Origin: CAIKAP01 sp964574605
GTDB taxonomy: Bacteria > Verrucomicrobiota > Verrucomicrobiia > Palsa-1439
Length of the DNA stretch: 10,555 nucleotides
NCBI GenBank assembly: GCA_964574605.1
Contig: CAZNOK010000184.1
Location: 1 to 10,555, forward strand
Reading direction: 5' to 3'
Shown: positions 1 to 6,313 of the stretch, piece by piece
Layout: the number at the start of each line of letters is the position of its first letter
Numbering within the stretch: the stretch's first letter is position 1
Made by a program: the position numbers and the translations under genes
Notes under the pieces: model-generated
Told to the model about the DNA's origin: nothing
Database searches by the model: none
What the model saw: only the letters and a program-made list of their open reading frames with translations

Positions 1-248
1 TCCGGCACCTCGTAGCTGTGCGCCGCCTTGATGACGCGCGTCACCGACGGCACTTTCGCCTCGGTCGTCTTGATCAACAACAGGCACTCCGCACCGCGTT
101 CGAGTTTGCCTCGCCACCAGTAATGCGACTCGACGCCCGCGACGATGTTCACACACGCCGCCAGTTTCGCGTCCAACACCGCCCGCGCCAGCACGCGCGC
201 CTCGGCCTTCGAGCCGCATGTCACCATGCCGACCACGCACCGTCTCAT
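1..248 (-). CDS. cutA: CutA1-like divalent-cation tolerance protein, C-terminus cut off by window edge
   Basis: The visible 82 residues match the CutA1 family from its start: MVTCGSKAEARVLARAVL, then the hallmark KLAACVNIV, SHYWWRGKLE, the LLLIKTT strand and HSYEVP, where the window ends. CutA1 proteins are about 100-115 residues, so some 20-30 residues are missing. The family forms very stable small trimers and was linked to copper tolerance in E. coli; its molecular role is still uncertain. The ATG at 248 overlaps the TGA of the upstream phosphatase gene (ATGA, 245-248), which indicates translational coupling and a shared transcript. The family call is firm; any metal role here is only by family. 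Confidence 0.92.
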   Translation of the reverse strand, partial: MRRCVVGMVTCGSKAEARVLARAVLDAKLAACVNIVAGVESHYWWRGKLERGAECLLLIKTTEAKVPSVTRVIKAAHSYEVP

Positions 249-829
249 GATGCCTCCTTGTCCACGATTGCAAGCACCTCGGTCAACCGGCGAATCACGA
301 ACTCCGCATCCTTTGCCCACGGCGGCAACACCTCGTGCTCGACAAACACCGCGCTGCGTGCCCCCGCGTTTCGCGCGCAGAGCACGTCCCACTTGTAATC
401 GCCAACCACCAACACCTTCCCCGGCGTCGTGCCCCAACGTCGCGCAATGTTCCGGACAGGTTCCGGCGACGGTTTGTGCGGACCATCCTCGCGGGTGAAG
501 GCGATGTCGAACTTTAATCCGAGGCGCTCGCAGACGAGATCCACGGAACGGCGCGAGTTACGCGTCAGCAACGCCGTCGGCAACCGGCGTTGGCGCAGCC
601 CGCGCAACACGGCGCGCGCGCCGGGATTGAGTTTCGTGCGCGCCGCGGCTTGTTTCTCGTATTTCACGATGATGCGCATGAGCCGGGCTTGCTCGGCGCC
701 ACGGACCGCGTCGAGATGATCCAACAAGTCCACGTCACCGACGCCTGCCTCGGCTTTGATCTTCGCAAAGTCGAAGCACATCGTCGTGAGCGTGCCGTCC
801 ATGTCGAAAATGACACCTTGAATTGCCAT
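245..829 (-). CDS. HAD-superfamily hydrolase (Gph-like phosphatase)
   Basis: A 194-residue protein with all four HAD motifs in order: DMDGT at 9-13 (nucleophile D9, acid/base D11), LLTRN with T89 (motif II), HKPSPEP with K119 (motif III), and GDYKWD with D144 and D148 (motif IV, Mg2+ binding). About 70 residues between motif I and II form a small helical C1 cap, as in phosphoglycolate phosphatase and beta-phosphoglucomutase relatives. It should be a cytosolic Mg2+-dependent phosphatase of a small phosphorylated metabolite; the substrate cannot be read from the sequence. The start is chosen because motif I begins eight residues in, as usual. There is no convincing Shine-Dalgarno sequence. It is followed by cutA with a 4-bp overlap, and is divergent from the membrane protein gene at 922. 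Confidence 0.9.
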   Translation of the reverse strand: MAIQGVIFDMDGTLTTMCFDFAKIKAEAGVGDVDLLDHLDAVRGAEQARLMRIIVKYEKQAAARTKLNPGARAVLRGLRQRRLPTALLTRNSRRSVDLVCERLGLKFDIAFTREDGPHKPSPEPVRNIARRWGTTPGKVLVVGDYKWDVLCARNAGARSAVFVEHEVLPPWAKDAEFVIRRLTEVLAIVDKEAS

Positions 830-840
830 AAAGTCGGCGC

Positions 841-869
841 AGTAAACCCCAAGCCGCCGGCAAAATCAA
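841..869 (-). promoter_or_regulatory. Candidate promoter for the HAD phosphatase-cutA pair
   Basis: On the minus strand TTGATT (869-864) and TTTACT (846-841) are separated by 17 bp, each matching four of six sigma70 consensus bases. Transcription would begin about 10 bases before or almost at the ATG at 829, giving a very short or no leader, in line with the missing Shine-Dalgarno sequence. A chance match is quite possible. Confidence 0.28.
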
Positions 870-883
870 TGGCGAAGCGGCGC

Positions 884-912
884 TTGACACGATTGGAGGC
901 GCACCCTAAGAA
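884..912 (+). promoter_or_regulatory. Candidate promoter for the membrane protein gene at 922
   Basis: A perfect TTGACA (884-889) is followed after 17 bp by TAAGAA (907-912), only a partial -10 match. Transcription from it would start near the GTG/ATG at 919-922, implying an almost leaderless mRNA. The intergenic gap holds no better candidate on this strand. Weak evidence. Confidence 0.25.
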
Positions 913-921
913 GCGGGCGTG

Positions 922-1899
922 ATGTGGCGCGGCTCTGATAATCGAACGTGGGGCACATTGGCGGTGGCGCTGGTGTGCCTGTTTACGGCGCTGGAAACGG
1001 TCTGGCTGTGTCAGCATCACCCTTACTGGACTATGCAGATCAAGGCGGCGCAAGGCGTGGCCGATGGCACGCCGCACTGGCGCGTATATCAGTGCCGCAT
1101 ATTCGGCCCGATGCTGGTTCGCGGTTGCGCGGCGGTGACGGGGCTTCCGTTTGAGCAGTGTTACGCACCGGTGTTTTTCCTGTTGTTGTTCGGCGCCAAT
1201 CTTGCGTATTGCGTTTTTTTCCTGCGGGTCGGTGACAACAAGAAGGAAGCGGTGGCCTGCTGGCTGGCTTCGGTCGGCATCTTCCTCGCCGTGCAGGATA
1301 TACACTGGTTGTATTTGTGGGACATCATTGACCTTTCCGTCATGCTCGGGCTGGTCGCAGTGATTCATTTTCGGGCCGGTATTTGGCCGCAGGTGTTGTT
1401 GTGCGCGGTGGCGGTCTTGAACCGCGACTCTTGGCGCTACATTCCGGCTTGGATGTTGTTGTCGTCGCTCACAATGCTGGCACAACGACGACACCGGGAA
1501 GCCGTTCAAAGGTCGTTGGTGGCACTCGGCTGTCTTGTCGTCGGTCAGTTGTGGGTGAGTTTCATCACGGCGCAATTGTTCCGGTCGGAAACGATGAGCG
1601 ATTCCACCATTCGAATCGGCGATCTGTTTTTTCAGGTACCGTGGAATCTGCGCGCATTGCGAGACGGAGACGGATGGATGTTCGGAGTTGTAGTGGCCGC
1701 GCTCACGGCGCTGTTGTGGCGGGCCAGGCGCAATCTGGAGGAGCGCTTCGTGCCATTGTGTCTGTTGATGCTGCTCTATCTCGGTTCGACGTTCTGTTTC
1801 GCGCGCATCACAGAGACGCGGGTCTTCATTCAGTACATCCCGTTTCTTGTGTGGCTTGGTTGTCTGGCCGCTCAGCGACCCCGCAATACTTTCGGCTGA
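922..1899 (+). CDS. Polytopic inner-membrane protein of unknown function
   Basis: A 325-residue hydrophobic protein with roughly seven to eight membrane segments, clearest near 11-29, 82-101, 112-126, 134-150, 155-166, 199-218, 252-267, 277-293 and 302-317. Conserved-looking polar patches sit between them: HWRVYQCRIFGPML (52-65), WDIIDLS (133-139), LNRDSW (166-171) and ARITETRVF (294-302). Polar motifs in loops with a late acidic/arginine patch recall GT-C-type glycosyltransferases and related polysaccharide membrane proteins, but I do not recognise a named family. GTG at 919 directly precedes ATG at 922; AAGAAG nearby could be a weak ribosome site. It is the only plus-strand gene in the window, and its last 28 bp overlap the 3' end of the FHA gene convergently. 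Confidence 0.8.
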   Translation: MWRGSDNRTWGTLAVALVCLFTALETVWLCQHHPYWTMQIKAAQGVADGTPHWRVYQCRIFGPMLVRGCAAVTGLPFEQCYAPVFFLLLFGANLAYCVFFLRVGDNKKEAVACWLASVGIFLAVQDIHWLYLWDIIDLSVMLGLVAVIHFRAGIWPQVLLCAVAVLNRDSWRYIPAWMLLSSLTMLAQRRHREAVQRSLVALGCLVVGQLWVSFITAQLFRSETMSDSTIRIGDLFFQVPWNLRALRDGDGWMFGVVVAALTALLWRARRNLEERFVPLCLLMLLYLGSTFCFARITETRVFIQYIPFLVWLGCLAAQRPRNTFG

Positions 1900-2225
1900 T
1901 GCATCCCGACGAGCGTCGGCATGTTGTCAACGGCGCCCTTGTCGGTGAACACGAAGTTGGTCTCGCCGGCATGGATCTGGTCTTCGAGGTTCAGTTGCGT
2001 CTCCGTGACGCGTCTCCCATTGACGATGGTGCCGTTTTTCGAGTCGAGGTCGCGCAGCACAAATGCGTTCTCCTTGAACGCGATCTCGAAATGCTGCCGC
2101 GACAGCTCCGGGTCCGCAATGCGCGCGTGCGCCTTCTCGCCGCGGCCCACAATCAACGGTGATCGCCCTAACTCCCAGCGTTCCGCCACCGAACCGTCCA
2201 CCTTCTTTTGAATCAGGAATGGCAT
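1872..2225 (-). CDS. Small stand-alone FHA-domain protein
   Basis: A 117-residue protein that is almost entirely one forkhead-associated domain. The signature residues are present: GRG at 27-29, SRQH at 42-45 (S42, R43 and H45 contact phosphothreonine in known FHA domains) and SKNGTIVNG at 62-70. FHA domains read phosphothreonine on partner proteins, so this is probably a cytosolic adaptor for a Ser/Thr kinase pathway, although no kinase is encoded in this window. About 20 residues after the domain, containing NMPTLVGMHQPKV, are unstructured-looking; their TLVG could itself be a phosphorylatable threonine (inference). The start is supported by a strong GGAGGAG site. It lies 71 bp after the di-haem protein gene on the same strand and ends inside the convergent membrane protein gene. 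Confidence 0.9.
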   Translation of the reverse strand: MPFLIQKKVDGSVAERWELGRSPLIVGRGEKAHARIADPELSRQHFEIAFKENAFVLRDLDSKNGTIVNGRRVTETQLNLEDQIHAGETNFVFTDKGAVDNMPTLVGMHQPKVLRGR

Positions 2226-2231
2226 GATAGT

Positions 2232-2238
2232 CTCCTCC
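2232..2238 (-). promoter_or_regulatory. Strong ribosome binding site of the FHA gene
   Basis: GGAGGAG on the minus strand ends six bases before the ATG at 2225. It is the clearest Shine-Dalgarno sequence in the window and fixes the start. Confidence 0.85.
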
Positions 2239-2255
2239 GCGTGTTCGACGCCGCG

Positions 2256-2284
2256 ATGCTGCCCCAGTCAGACGGTCAAGTCAA
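2256..2284 (-). promoter_or_regulatory. Candidate promoter for the FHA gene
   Basis: TTGACT (2284-2279, five of six bases) and CAGCAT (2261-2256, three of six) are spaced 17 bp apart in the 71-bp gap after the di-haem gene. It would allow FHA expression independent of the upstream gene. The -10 is poor, so confidence is low. Confidence 0.28.
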
Positions 2285-2296
2285 GCTTTCGCGTTC

Positions 2297-4720
2297 TCAG
2301 CGCACCAACGCGGCGAAATCCGTCCACGCTGGGATGCCCCACTTCGGGCGGACAATCTCGCCGCGGGCCTGTTTGTCGATGTCGCTGTAGGCGCCGTAGA
2401 AGTTGCTGTTGCAATCCAGCCAGAGTGTGACTCGTCGCATTTGCTCCGGTGTCAGCTTCACGTTGTTGTGACCTCTGGTCAGGAACAGGTAAAGACTGGC
2501 CACTCTCGCGCCGATCTGACCGGGAACGGAATACTGCGGTTCTTTCAAAGCGATGCCGTTGCCGCCGCTCATGCCCCACGCACGTCTGCTCAGCGTGATG
2601 AACGACTCCGACCAGCCGTTTTTTCCAAACTGATCGCCACGAAGGCATGGCGCCGTCAACGCTCTCTTCTCGTGACATGGCAAACATTTCGCATCGAGCA
2701 CCGGCTGAACGAGCCGGGGGAACGTGAGCGGGTAGGAGCCGGTGGGTTCAGGCTGGAGTTTGGATGGCGGACGTCTCATCGCCAACGGGCGCTCCCCCTC
2801 GGGGTTACTGGCGGCAGTGTGTTTCGCTTCGTGGCAACCGACGCACGTGAGGGTTTCGCCGGGATGCAGATAAGTGGCCGAGCGCATGTTCTGGACGGCC
2901 AGACCGTTCTCGTCCAATGCCTGAAAGTAGATGCTAGTGCCAGTGGGAACCTTGAAATAGGCGCTGCCGTCCTCTTCCACCGGCGCGGTGCCGAGCACGC
3001 CACGCGCAAGCGACTGTGCAGCGCGACCGATGTAGGGTTCGTTCGCAATCGAGTTCTCTTTGGGGAAAAGATTGATGACGCGGATCGCCTTGATCTTGGT
3101 GCCGGGCGGCCACGGCTGGTCGCTTTCATAGACGTTCATCACCATGACGGTGCCGGTGGACAGGTCGGCGTTGGGGGGACGGTCGGCTTTGGCTTGGATG
3201 GTTTGGATGGGCAACACGGGCGGATGTGGCCGCGGTTTCAAGGGAATCGGGTCGAGGCAGGCAATCTTGTCGTCGCGGTACAGCAGTTCGCGGTTGCCGA
3301 AACTGTCGAGCAGACAAAGGGCGTAGTTCTTCTTGTCGGGATCATACACGACGAGATGAAAATCTTCGCTGAGCGGCCATGGTGTGCCATAGACCTCCGC
3401 GCGGGGCGAGTGTTTGCCCTTCGCGTGCGGCACACCGGGGGCGGACTCGGATTCGGCAAACGGAACTTCGGGAGTGAGGCGCTTGATTTGACTGGTGGCG
3501 CGGTCGTCTTTCTCGCGACGGTCAATTATCACCAATGTCCCGTACGCCTGCCCGTGATGCGCGCCGGTTACGGCGATATATTTCTGGGAGTTCGGCACAG
3601 CGCGACAGGACATTTCCATCCAAGGACGGAATTCGCGGCGCTCCGGATAATTACCATGGTAACTGCGCGGGTCTCGGCCATCGGGATAACAATGCCAGAT
3701 GTGATGCGCCACATCAGAATCGCGGTCCACGTAATCCCATCGCGTATAGACAATCATGCCGTTGTTGTCCACGCTGGGATGCCATTCATGCGTTTCATGA
3801 TAACTGAGCGGAATGATATCGCTGCCGTCCGGCTGCATAGCGTGGAGCACGTATGTCGGGTCGGGACGGAACCCGCAACGGAGTTGGCCGCCGCAACGCG
3901 TCGAGATGAACGCGATCCGACCGTTCGGCAGGAAGCAAGGATCGAAATCGTTCCACGGCCCGTCAGTCAGTTGCGTCAGACCCGAGCCGTTCACGTCCAT
4001 CTTGAACAAGTGATAACAGGTCTCCGGGCGAAAATGATAGAACGCATGCTTGGGGTCCCGTTTCGCATCGGCTTCCGACCAGAGATTGGTGTCGCACGTC
4101 ACGCCGGGCGGCAACTGATACTCCGCCTCGGTGAACGCGAACAACAGCGTGCGCGCGTCGTAATCGAGGTCGAGCGACAGGAACGATCCCTTGTTCTCCA
4201 TCGCCGGCAACAGACACCGCGTCGTTGCCTGATGGCTGAATGGCTGCTCCAGCACATACACGCCGCCGGCCTTCTCGGCGTTGAACCCGAAGTATTGGTC
4301 CACCATGTGACGGTCGCCGCGGACCTGCTTGTTGTGCTTGAGGAACACGATCTTGTCGAAATCCAGCAACGGATTCTTGAACGCAATCCGCCGACGCAAC
4401 GCCACGATCTTGTCGAACCCCTCGCGCGTCGCCGTCGCGGACTTCAGCGCGTCGAGTTCCTTCAGTTCCGCCGACAAATCCGGTGCGCGCTCCATCGTCT
4501 TGAGGTGATGCAACAACGCCGCCGTCCGTCGCCACACGATGTCGCCCGGTGTGCGGTCGGTTGGCAGGATCAAAGCTTCCGGGCGCAACGCTTCCTTGGC
4601 GAGACGCTCGTGGTTCCATTTCGCGCTTTCCTTGATCTGGCTTTGCAGCAAAGCAAACTCGTCTGCACCGGCCACAGTCGCCAGCAACACGGACACCGAT
4701 AACAAACGCAAAACTCTCAT
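2297..4720 (-). CDS. Secreted PD40/di-haem protein, HzsA (hydrazine synthase alpha)-related
   Basis: From the ATG at 4720 the protein has 807 residues: a signal peptide (about 1-19, RVLRLLSVSVLLATVAGA then DEF), a largely beta region with PD40/WD40-like blades such as LTQLTDGPWNDFDPCFLPNG (248-267) and EWHPSVDNNGMIVYTRWDYVDRD (312-334), and a C-terminal part with two c-type haem sites, CVGCH (626-630) and CLPCH (679-683). This layout, with late GHNNVKLTPEQMRRVTLWLDCNSNFYGAY, matches the HzsA-related family of Planctomycetota and Verrucomicrobiota. True hydrazine synthase also needs beta and gamma subunits, absent here, so an anammox role is not supported; a periplasmic or surface redox function of unknown substrate is more likely. 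Two upstream in-frame starts (ATG 4741, GTG 4780) exist; 4720 gives the best signal peptide but has no clear ribosome site. A paired operator lies about 75 bp upstream. Confidence 0.85.
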   Translation of the reverse strand: MRVLRLLSVSVLLATVAGADEFALLQSQIKESAKWNHERLAKEALRPEALILPTDRTPGDIVWRRTAALLHHLKTMERAPDLSAELKELDALKSATATREGFDKIVALRRRIAFKNPLLDFDKIVFLKHNKQVRGDRHMVDQYFGFNAEKAGGVYVLEQPFSHQATTRCLLPAMENKGSFLSLDLDYDARTLLFAFTEAEYQLPPGVTCDTNLWSEADAKRDPKHAFYHFRPETCYHLFKMDVNGSGLTQLTDGPWNDFDPCFLPNGRIAFISTRCGGQLRCGFRPDPTYVLHAMQPDGSDIIPLSYHETHEWHPSVDNNGMIVYTRWDYVDRDSDVAHHIWHCYPDGRDPRSYHGNYPERREFRPWMEMSCRAVPNSQKYIAVTGAHHGQAYGTLVIIDRREKDDRATSQIKRLTPEVPFAESESAPGVPHAKGKHSPRAEVYGTPWPLSEDFHLVVYDPDKKNYALCLLDSFGNRELLYRDDKIACLDPIPLKPRPHPPVLPIQTIQAKADRPPNADLSTGTVMVMNVYESDQPWPPGTKIKAIRVINLFPKENSIANEPYIGRAAQSLARGVLGTAPVEEDGSAYFKVPTGTSIYFQALDENGLAVQNMRSATYLHPGETLTCVGCHEAKHTAASNPEGERPLAMRRPPSKLQPEPTGSYPLTFPRLVQPVLDAKCLPCHEKRALTAPCLRGDQFGKNGWSESFITLSRRAWGMSGGNGIALKEPQYSVPGQIGARVASLYLFLTRGHNNVKLTPEQMRRVTLWLDCNSNFYGAYSDIDKQARGEIVRPKWGIPAWTDFAALVR

Positions 4721-4791
4721 GGTCAACACGCGCGAAACCATATCAGCATCTTTCGACGCCGACGACACAAAACTGTTCACGCCATTTTCCC

Positions 4792-4838
4792 GGTGGTTGA
4801 CATCTCAACCACAGTGGTTGAGATGTCAACCAGCACGT
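4792..4838. repeat. 47-bp direct repeat, copy A (upstream of the di-haem gene)
   Basis: Matches copy B at 5341-5387 at 41 of 47 positions. The match extends beyond the operator palindromes at both ends (GGT on the left, AGCA.GT on the right), so the copies probably arose by duplication. The two copies bracket the helix-turn-helix gene in the same orientation, 549 bp apart. Confidence 0.85.
4795..4831. promoter_or_regulatory. Operator pair A upstream of the HzsA-like gene (perfect 37-bp palindrome)
   Basis: Two 16-bp sites, GGTTGACATCTCAACC (4795-4810) and GGTTGAGATGTCAACC (4816-4831), each with GGTTGA/TCAACC half-sites around four bases. The second is the reverse complement of the first, so the whole forms a perfect inverted repeat of 18-bp arms around a single A at 4813. 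Site starts are 21 bp apart, about two helical turns, as expected for two dimers on one DNA face. It lies between the regulator gene stop (4854) and the di-haem gene start (4720). A TTGACA (minus strand 4829-4824) could be a -35 element, but no good -10 follows. A hairpin terminator is less likely, as no U-tract follows. Confidence 0.75.
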
Positions 4839-4853
4839 CTCTTGCGCCCGTCA

Positions 4854-5324
4854 TCAACTCAGTGCTGACAAGAGACTGTTCAACGGGCCAAGCACGCGCG
4901 GACGTGCGCGCACCAAGTCAATCAGATGGCGTTCCGCGGCGGTCAATTCATAGTTTCCACGGTTTTCCAGCGCGGAGGCGGGCAGATACCCGGCACGCAC
5001 GAGCAGTTCCTCCCGATCCTCACCCAGCACGTCGGCCAGATGCAGCAGGTCATCGGCAACCATACGACGTTTGCCAGTCTCCACTTGGGAGAGCGTCGTG
5101 TGGCTCATCTCGGCTTGCTGAGCCACTGAGCGCAACGACCATTCGCCGCGACCGTTGCGGCCATCGCGGAAACGGCAGGCACGCAGGTAGCGTCCCAACG
5201 CACCAATGTTGGAGTGGAGAAGCTGCGTCTTGCGGCTGCGGCCCCGTCGGGACCGCAGGCGGCGGGGCGGCGGGGATTCGTGGGGATCGAGCAACTGGTA
5301 GCGAATCGGTCGGGAACCTTTCAT
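4854..5324 (-). CDS. XRE-family helix-turn-helix transcriptional regulator
   Basis: A 156-residue basic protein. Residues 1-35 are Arg/Pro-rich and probably disordered. The HTH spans about 62-110: helix with LRSVAQQAEM (64-73), turn, recognition helix SHTTLSQVETGKR (74-86), then DDLLHLADVLGEDREELLVRAGYLP, the usual XRE ending. The C-terminal about 35 residues (ELTAAERHLIDLVRARP) may be a small dimerisation segment. The ATG at 5324 is chosen over the ATG at 5378 because AGAGG sits six bases before it and the longer form would translate the operator. Operator-like palindrome pairs lie just upstream (5344-5380) and between this gene and the HzsA-like gene, so it is probably a self-regulating repressor that also controls that gene (inference). 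No ligand or protease-sensing domain is visible. Confidence 0.88.
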   Translation of the reverse strand: MKGSRPIRYQLLDPHESPPPRRLRSRRGRSRKTQLLHSNIGALGRYLRACRFRDGRNGRGEWSLRSVAQQAEMSHTTLSQVETGKRRMVADDLLHLADVLGEDREELLVRAGYLPASALENRGNYELTAAERHLIDLVRARPRVLGPLNSLLSALS

Positions 5325-5330
5325 GGGTAA

Positions 5331-5335
5331 CCTCT
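5331..5335 (-). promoter_or_regulatory. Ribosome binding site deciding the start of the XRE regulator
   Basis: AGAGG (part of AAAGAGG on the minus strand) ends six bases before the ATG at 5324. It favours the 156-residue form over the version starting at 5378, which has no such site. Confidence 0.7.
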
Positions 5336-5340
5336 TTCTT

Positions 5341-5387
5341 GGTGGTTGATATTGCAACCAGTGTGGTTGAGATGTCAACCAGCATGT
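5341..5387. repeat. 47-bp direct repeat, copy B (upstream of the regulator gene)
   Basis: Partner of copy A at 4792-4838. Three of the six differences fall in the spacer and one half-site of the palindrome nearer the gene, two fall in the base pair between palindromes, and one near the right end. Confidence 0.85.
5344..5380. promoter_or_regulatory. Operator pair B and probable promoter of the XRE regulator
   Basis: Two 16-bp sites: GGTTGATATTGCAACC (5344-5359, one half-site base changed) and GGTTGAGATGTCAACC (5365-5380, perfect), starts again 21 bp apart. On the minus strand a perfect TTGACA lies inside the distal site (5378-5373) and CAATAT, a partial -10, inside the proximal site (5354-5349), spaced 18 bp. 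Transcription would start near 5342, just before the ribosome site at 5335-5331. A bound repressor would cover both promoter elements, which fits negative autoregulation. The TGA stop of the upstream glycosyltransferase gene (5377-5375) lies within the distal half-site. Confidence 0.7.
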
Positions 5388-6313
5388 TCCGACGGGAAGA
5401 CGAATCGGACAACGGTGTCGCGGACTTCGGCAATGTCGTCGTCGCCGAAACGAACAACACGCGTGTGTTTGCCGCGCGGCTGCCAGATGGCCGACGACGC
5501 GGGGCCGAACAGCGCGACGGTGGGCGTGCCGACGGCGGCAGCCAGATGCGTGATGCCGGAGTCGTTGCCGACGAACAGGGCGCAGCGTTCGAGGACGGCG
5601 GCGAGTTCAACCAGCTTCAGTCCGTGGACCCGGTGGAACGGACGCGGTGCGATCAATTCCGAGAGGCGCGCGATGGCTGCGTCGTCGGCTTCGCCGTGGA
5701 CGAGGAGGAGTTGGACGGCGAGTTCGTCCACGAGCCAGCGGGCGACGGCGGCGAAGTTCTCGGCGGGCCAGTTCTTGCGTTCGCTGCCGCTGCCGGGATG
5801 GAGCGCGACAATCCGTTCGCGGCCCGCCATCGCAAGGTGACGCGAGGCCAGCGCGCGGTCGTCGTCGTTGAGGTGGATACGCGGCGCGGGTTGTTCGACG
5901 TAGATGGCGAGCGTCTCGAGCGGTTTGCAGTAGTGCTCGGCGGCCGGCAACACGGTCGGGCGCGGCGACGCTTCGATGACTTGCCGGACGCCGCAGCGGC
6001 GGATGTTGTCGGCGAGGATGTGGTCGGGGTCGAAGATGTAGGAGATGACAAGGTTGAAGCTGTGGAAGTAGGCGGCGAGCGATTCGTTGAGCGCGCCGTG
6101 CGGGACGAAGAAGCCAGCCATCGGTCCGGCTTCGATGGAACGGACAGCGTCGGCGTAGTGTCGTTGGCGGGCGAGTTCGATGATGTGGGGATAACCGAGA
6201 ATCTCGATGTGGGCATTCGGCCAGCGTTCGCGCAACGCGCCGATGGCAGGCAGTGTCAGGATGAAGTCGCCGATGGCGCCGCCGCGCACGACGAGGATAC
6301 GGGGAGCATTCAC
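5375..6313 (-). CDS. GT9-family glycosyltransferase (ADP-heptose:LPS heptosyltransferase-like)
   Basis: From GTG at 6313 the protein has 312 residues, slightly shorter than the 320-350 usual for WaaC/WaaF relatives. It begins APRILVVRGGAIGDFILTLPAI (the GxGD loop at 11-16 of the N-terminal Rossmann fold), has the nucleotide-sugar segment HPGSGSERKNWP (172-183) and the family signature GNDSGITHLAAAVGTPTVALFGP (249-271). GT9 enzymes are cytosolic-face transferases that add heptose or related sugars to LPS core or other glycans; the acceptor is unknown here. GTG overlaps the TGA of the upstream gene (GTGA, 6310-6313), so translation is probably coupled and the ATG at 6400, which lies inside the upstream gene, is rejected. 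No Shine-Dalgarno sequence is obvious. Its stop codon lies in the operator of the next gene. Confidence 0.9.
   Translation of the reverse strand: MNAPRILVVRGGAIGDFILTLPAIGALRERWPNAHIEILGYPHIIELARQRHYADAVRSIEAGPMAGFFVPHGALNESLAAYFHSFNLVISYIFDPDHILADNIRRCGVRQVIEASPRPTVLPAAEHYCKPLETLAIYVEQPAPRIHLNDDDRALASRHLAMAGRERIVALHPGSGSERKNWPAENFAAVARWLVDELAVQLLLVHGEADDAAIARLSELIAPRPFHRVHGLKLVELAAVLERCALFVGNDSGITHLAAAVGTPTVALFGPASSAIWQPRGKHTRVVRFGDDDIAEVRDTVVRFVFPSEHAG

Noticed and set aside
664..1575. A 303-residue minus-strand frame across the phosphatase/membrane protein gap
   Set aside because: No recognisable motif; it overlaps the phosphatase in another frame and is antisense to a clearly membrane-like plus-strand protein.
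1383..2162. A 259-residue plus-strand frame over the end of the membrane protein and the FHA gene
   Set aside because: It has no family signature and overlaps two well-supported genes in other frames.
2441..4702. A 753-residue open frame on the plus strand opposite the HzsA-like gene
   Set aside because: It is the antisense shadow of a high-GC gene: composition rich in Arg, His and Val with no domain pattern, while the minus strand shows a signal peptide, PD40 blades and two haem sites.
2297..4720. Calling the gene hydrazine synthase subunit hzsA of an anammox bacterium
   Set aside because: Only family-level similarity is visible and no partner subunit or nitrogen-metabolism gene is nearby; related proteins are widespread in non-anammox bacteria.
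5325..5378. Longer N-terminus for the XRE regulator from the ATG at 5378
   Set aside because: It would translate through the operator pair and promoter; a good ribosome site precedes the ATG at 5324.
4792..5387. CRISPR array or integron attachment sites
   Set aside because: Only two repeat units are present, separated by a complete regulator gene, and no Cas or integrase gene is in the window.
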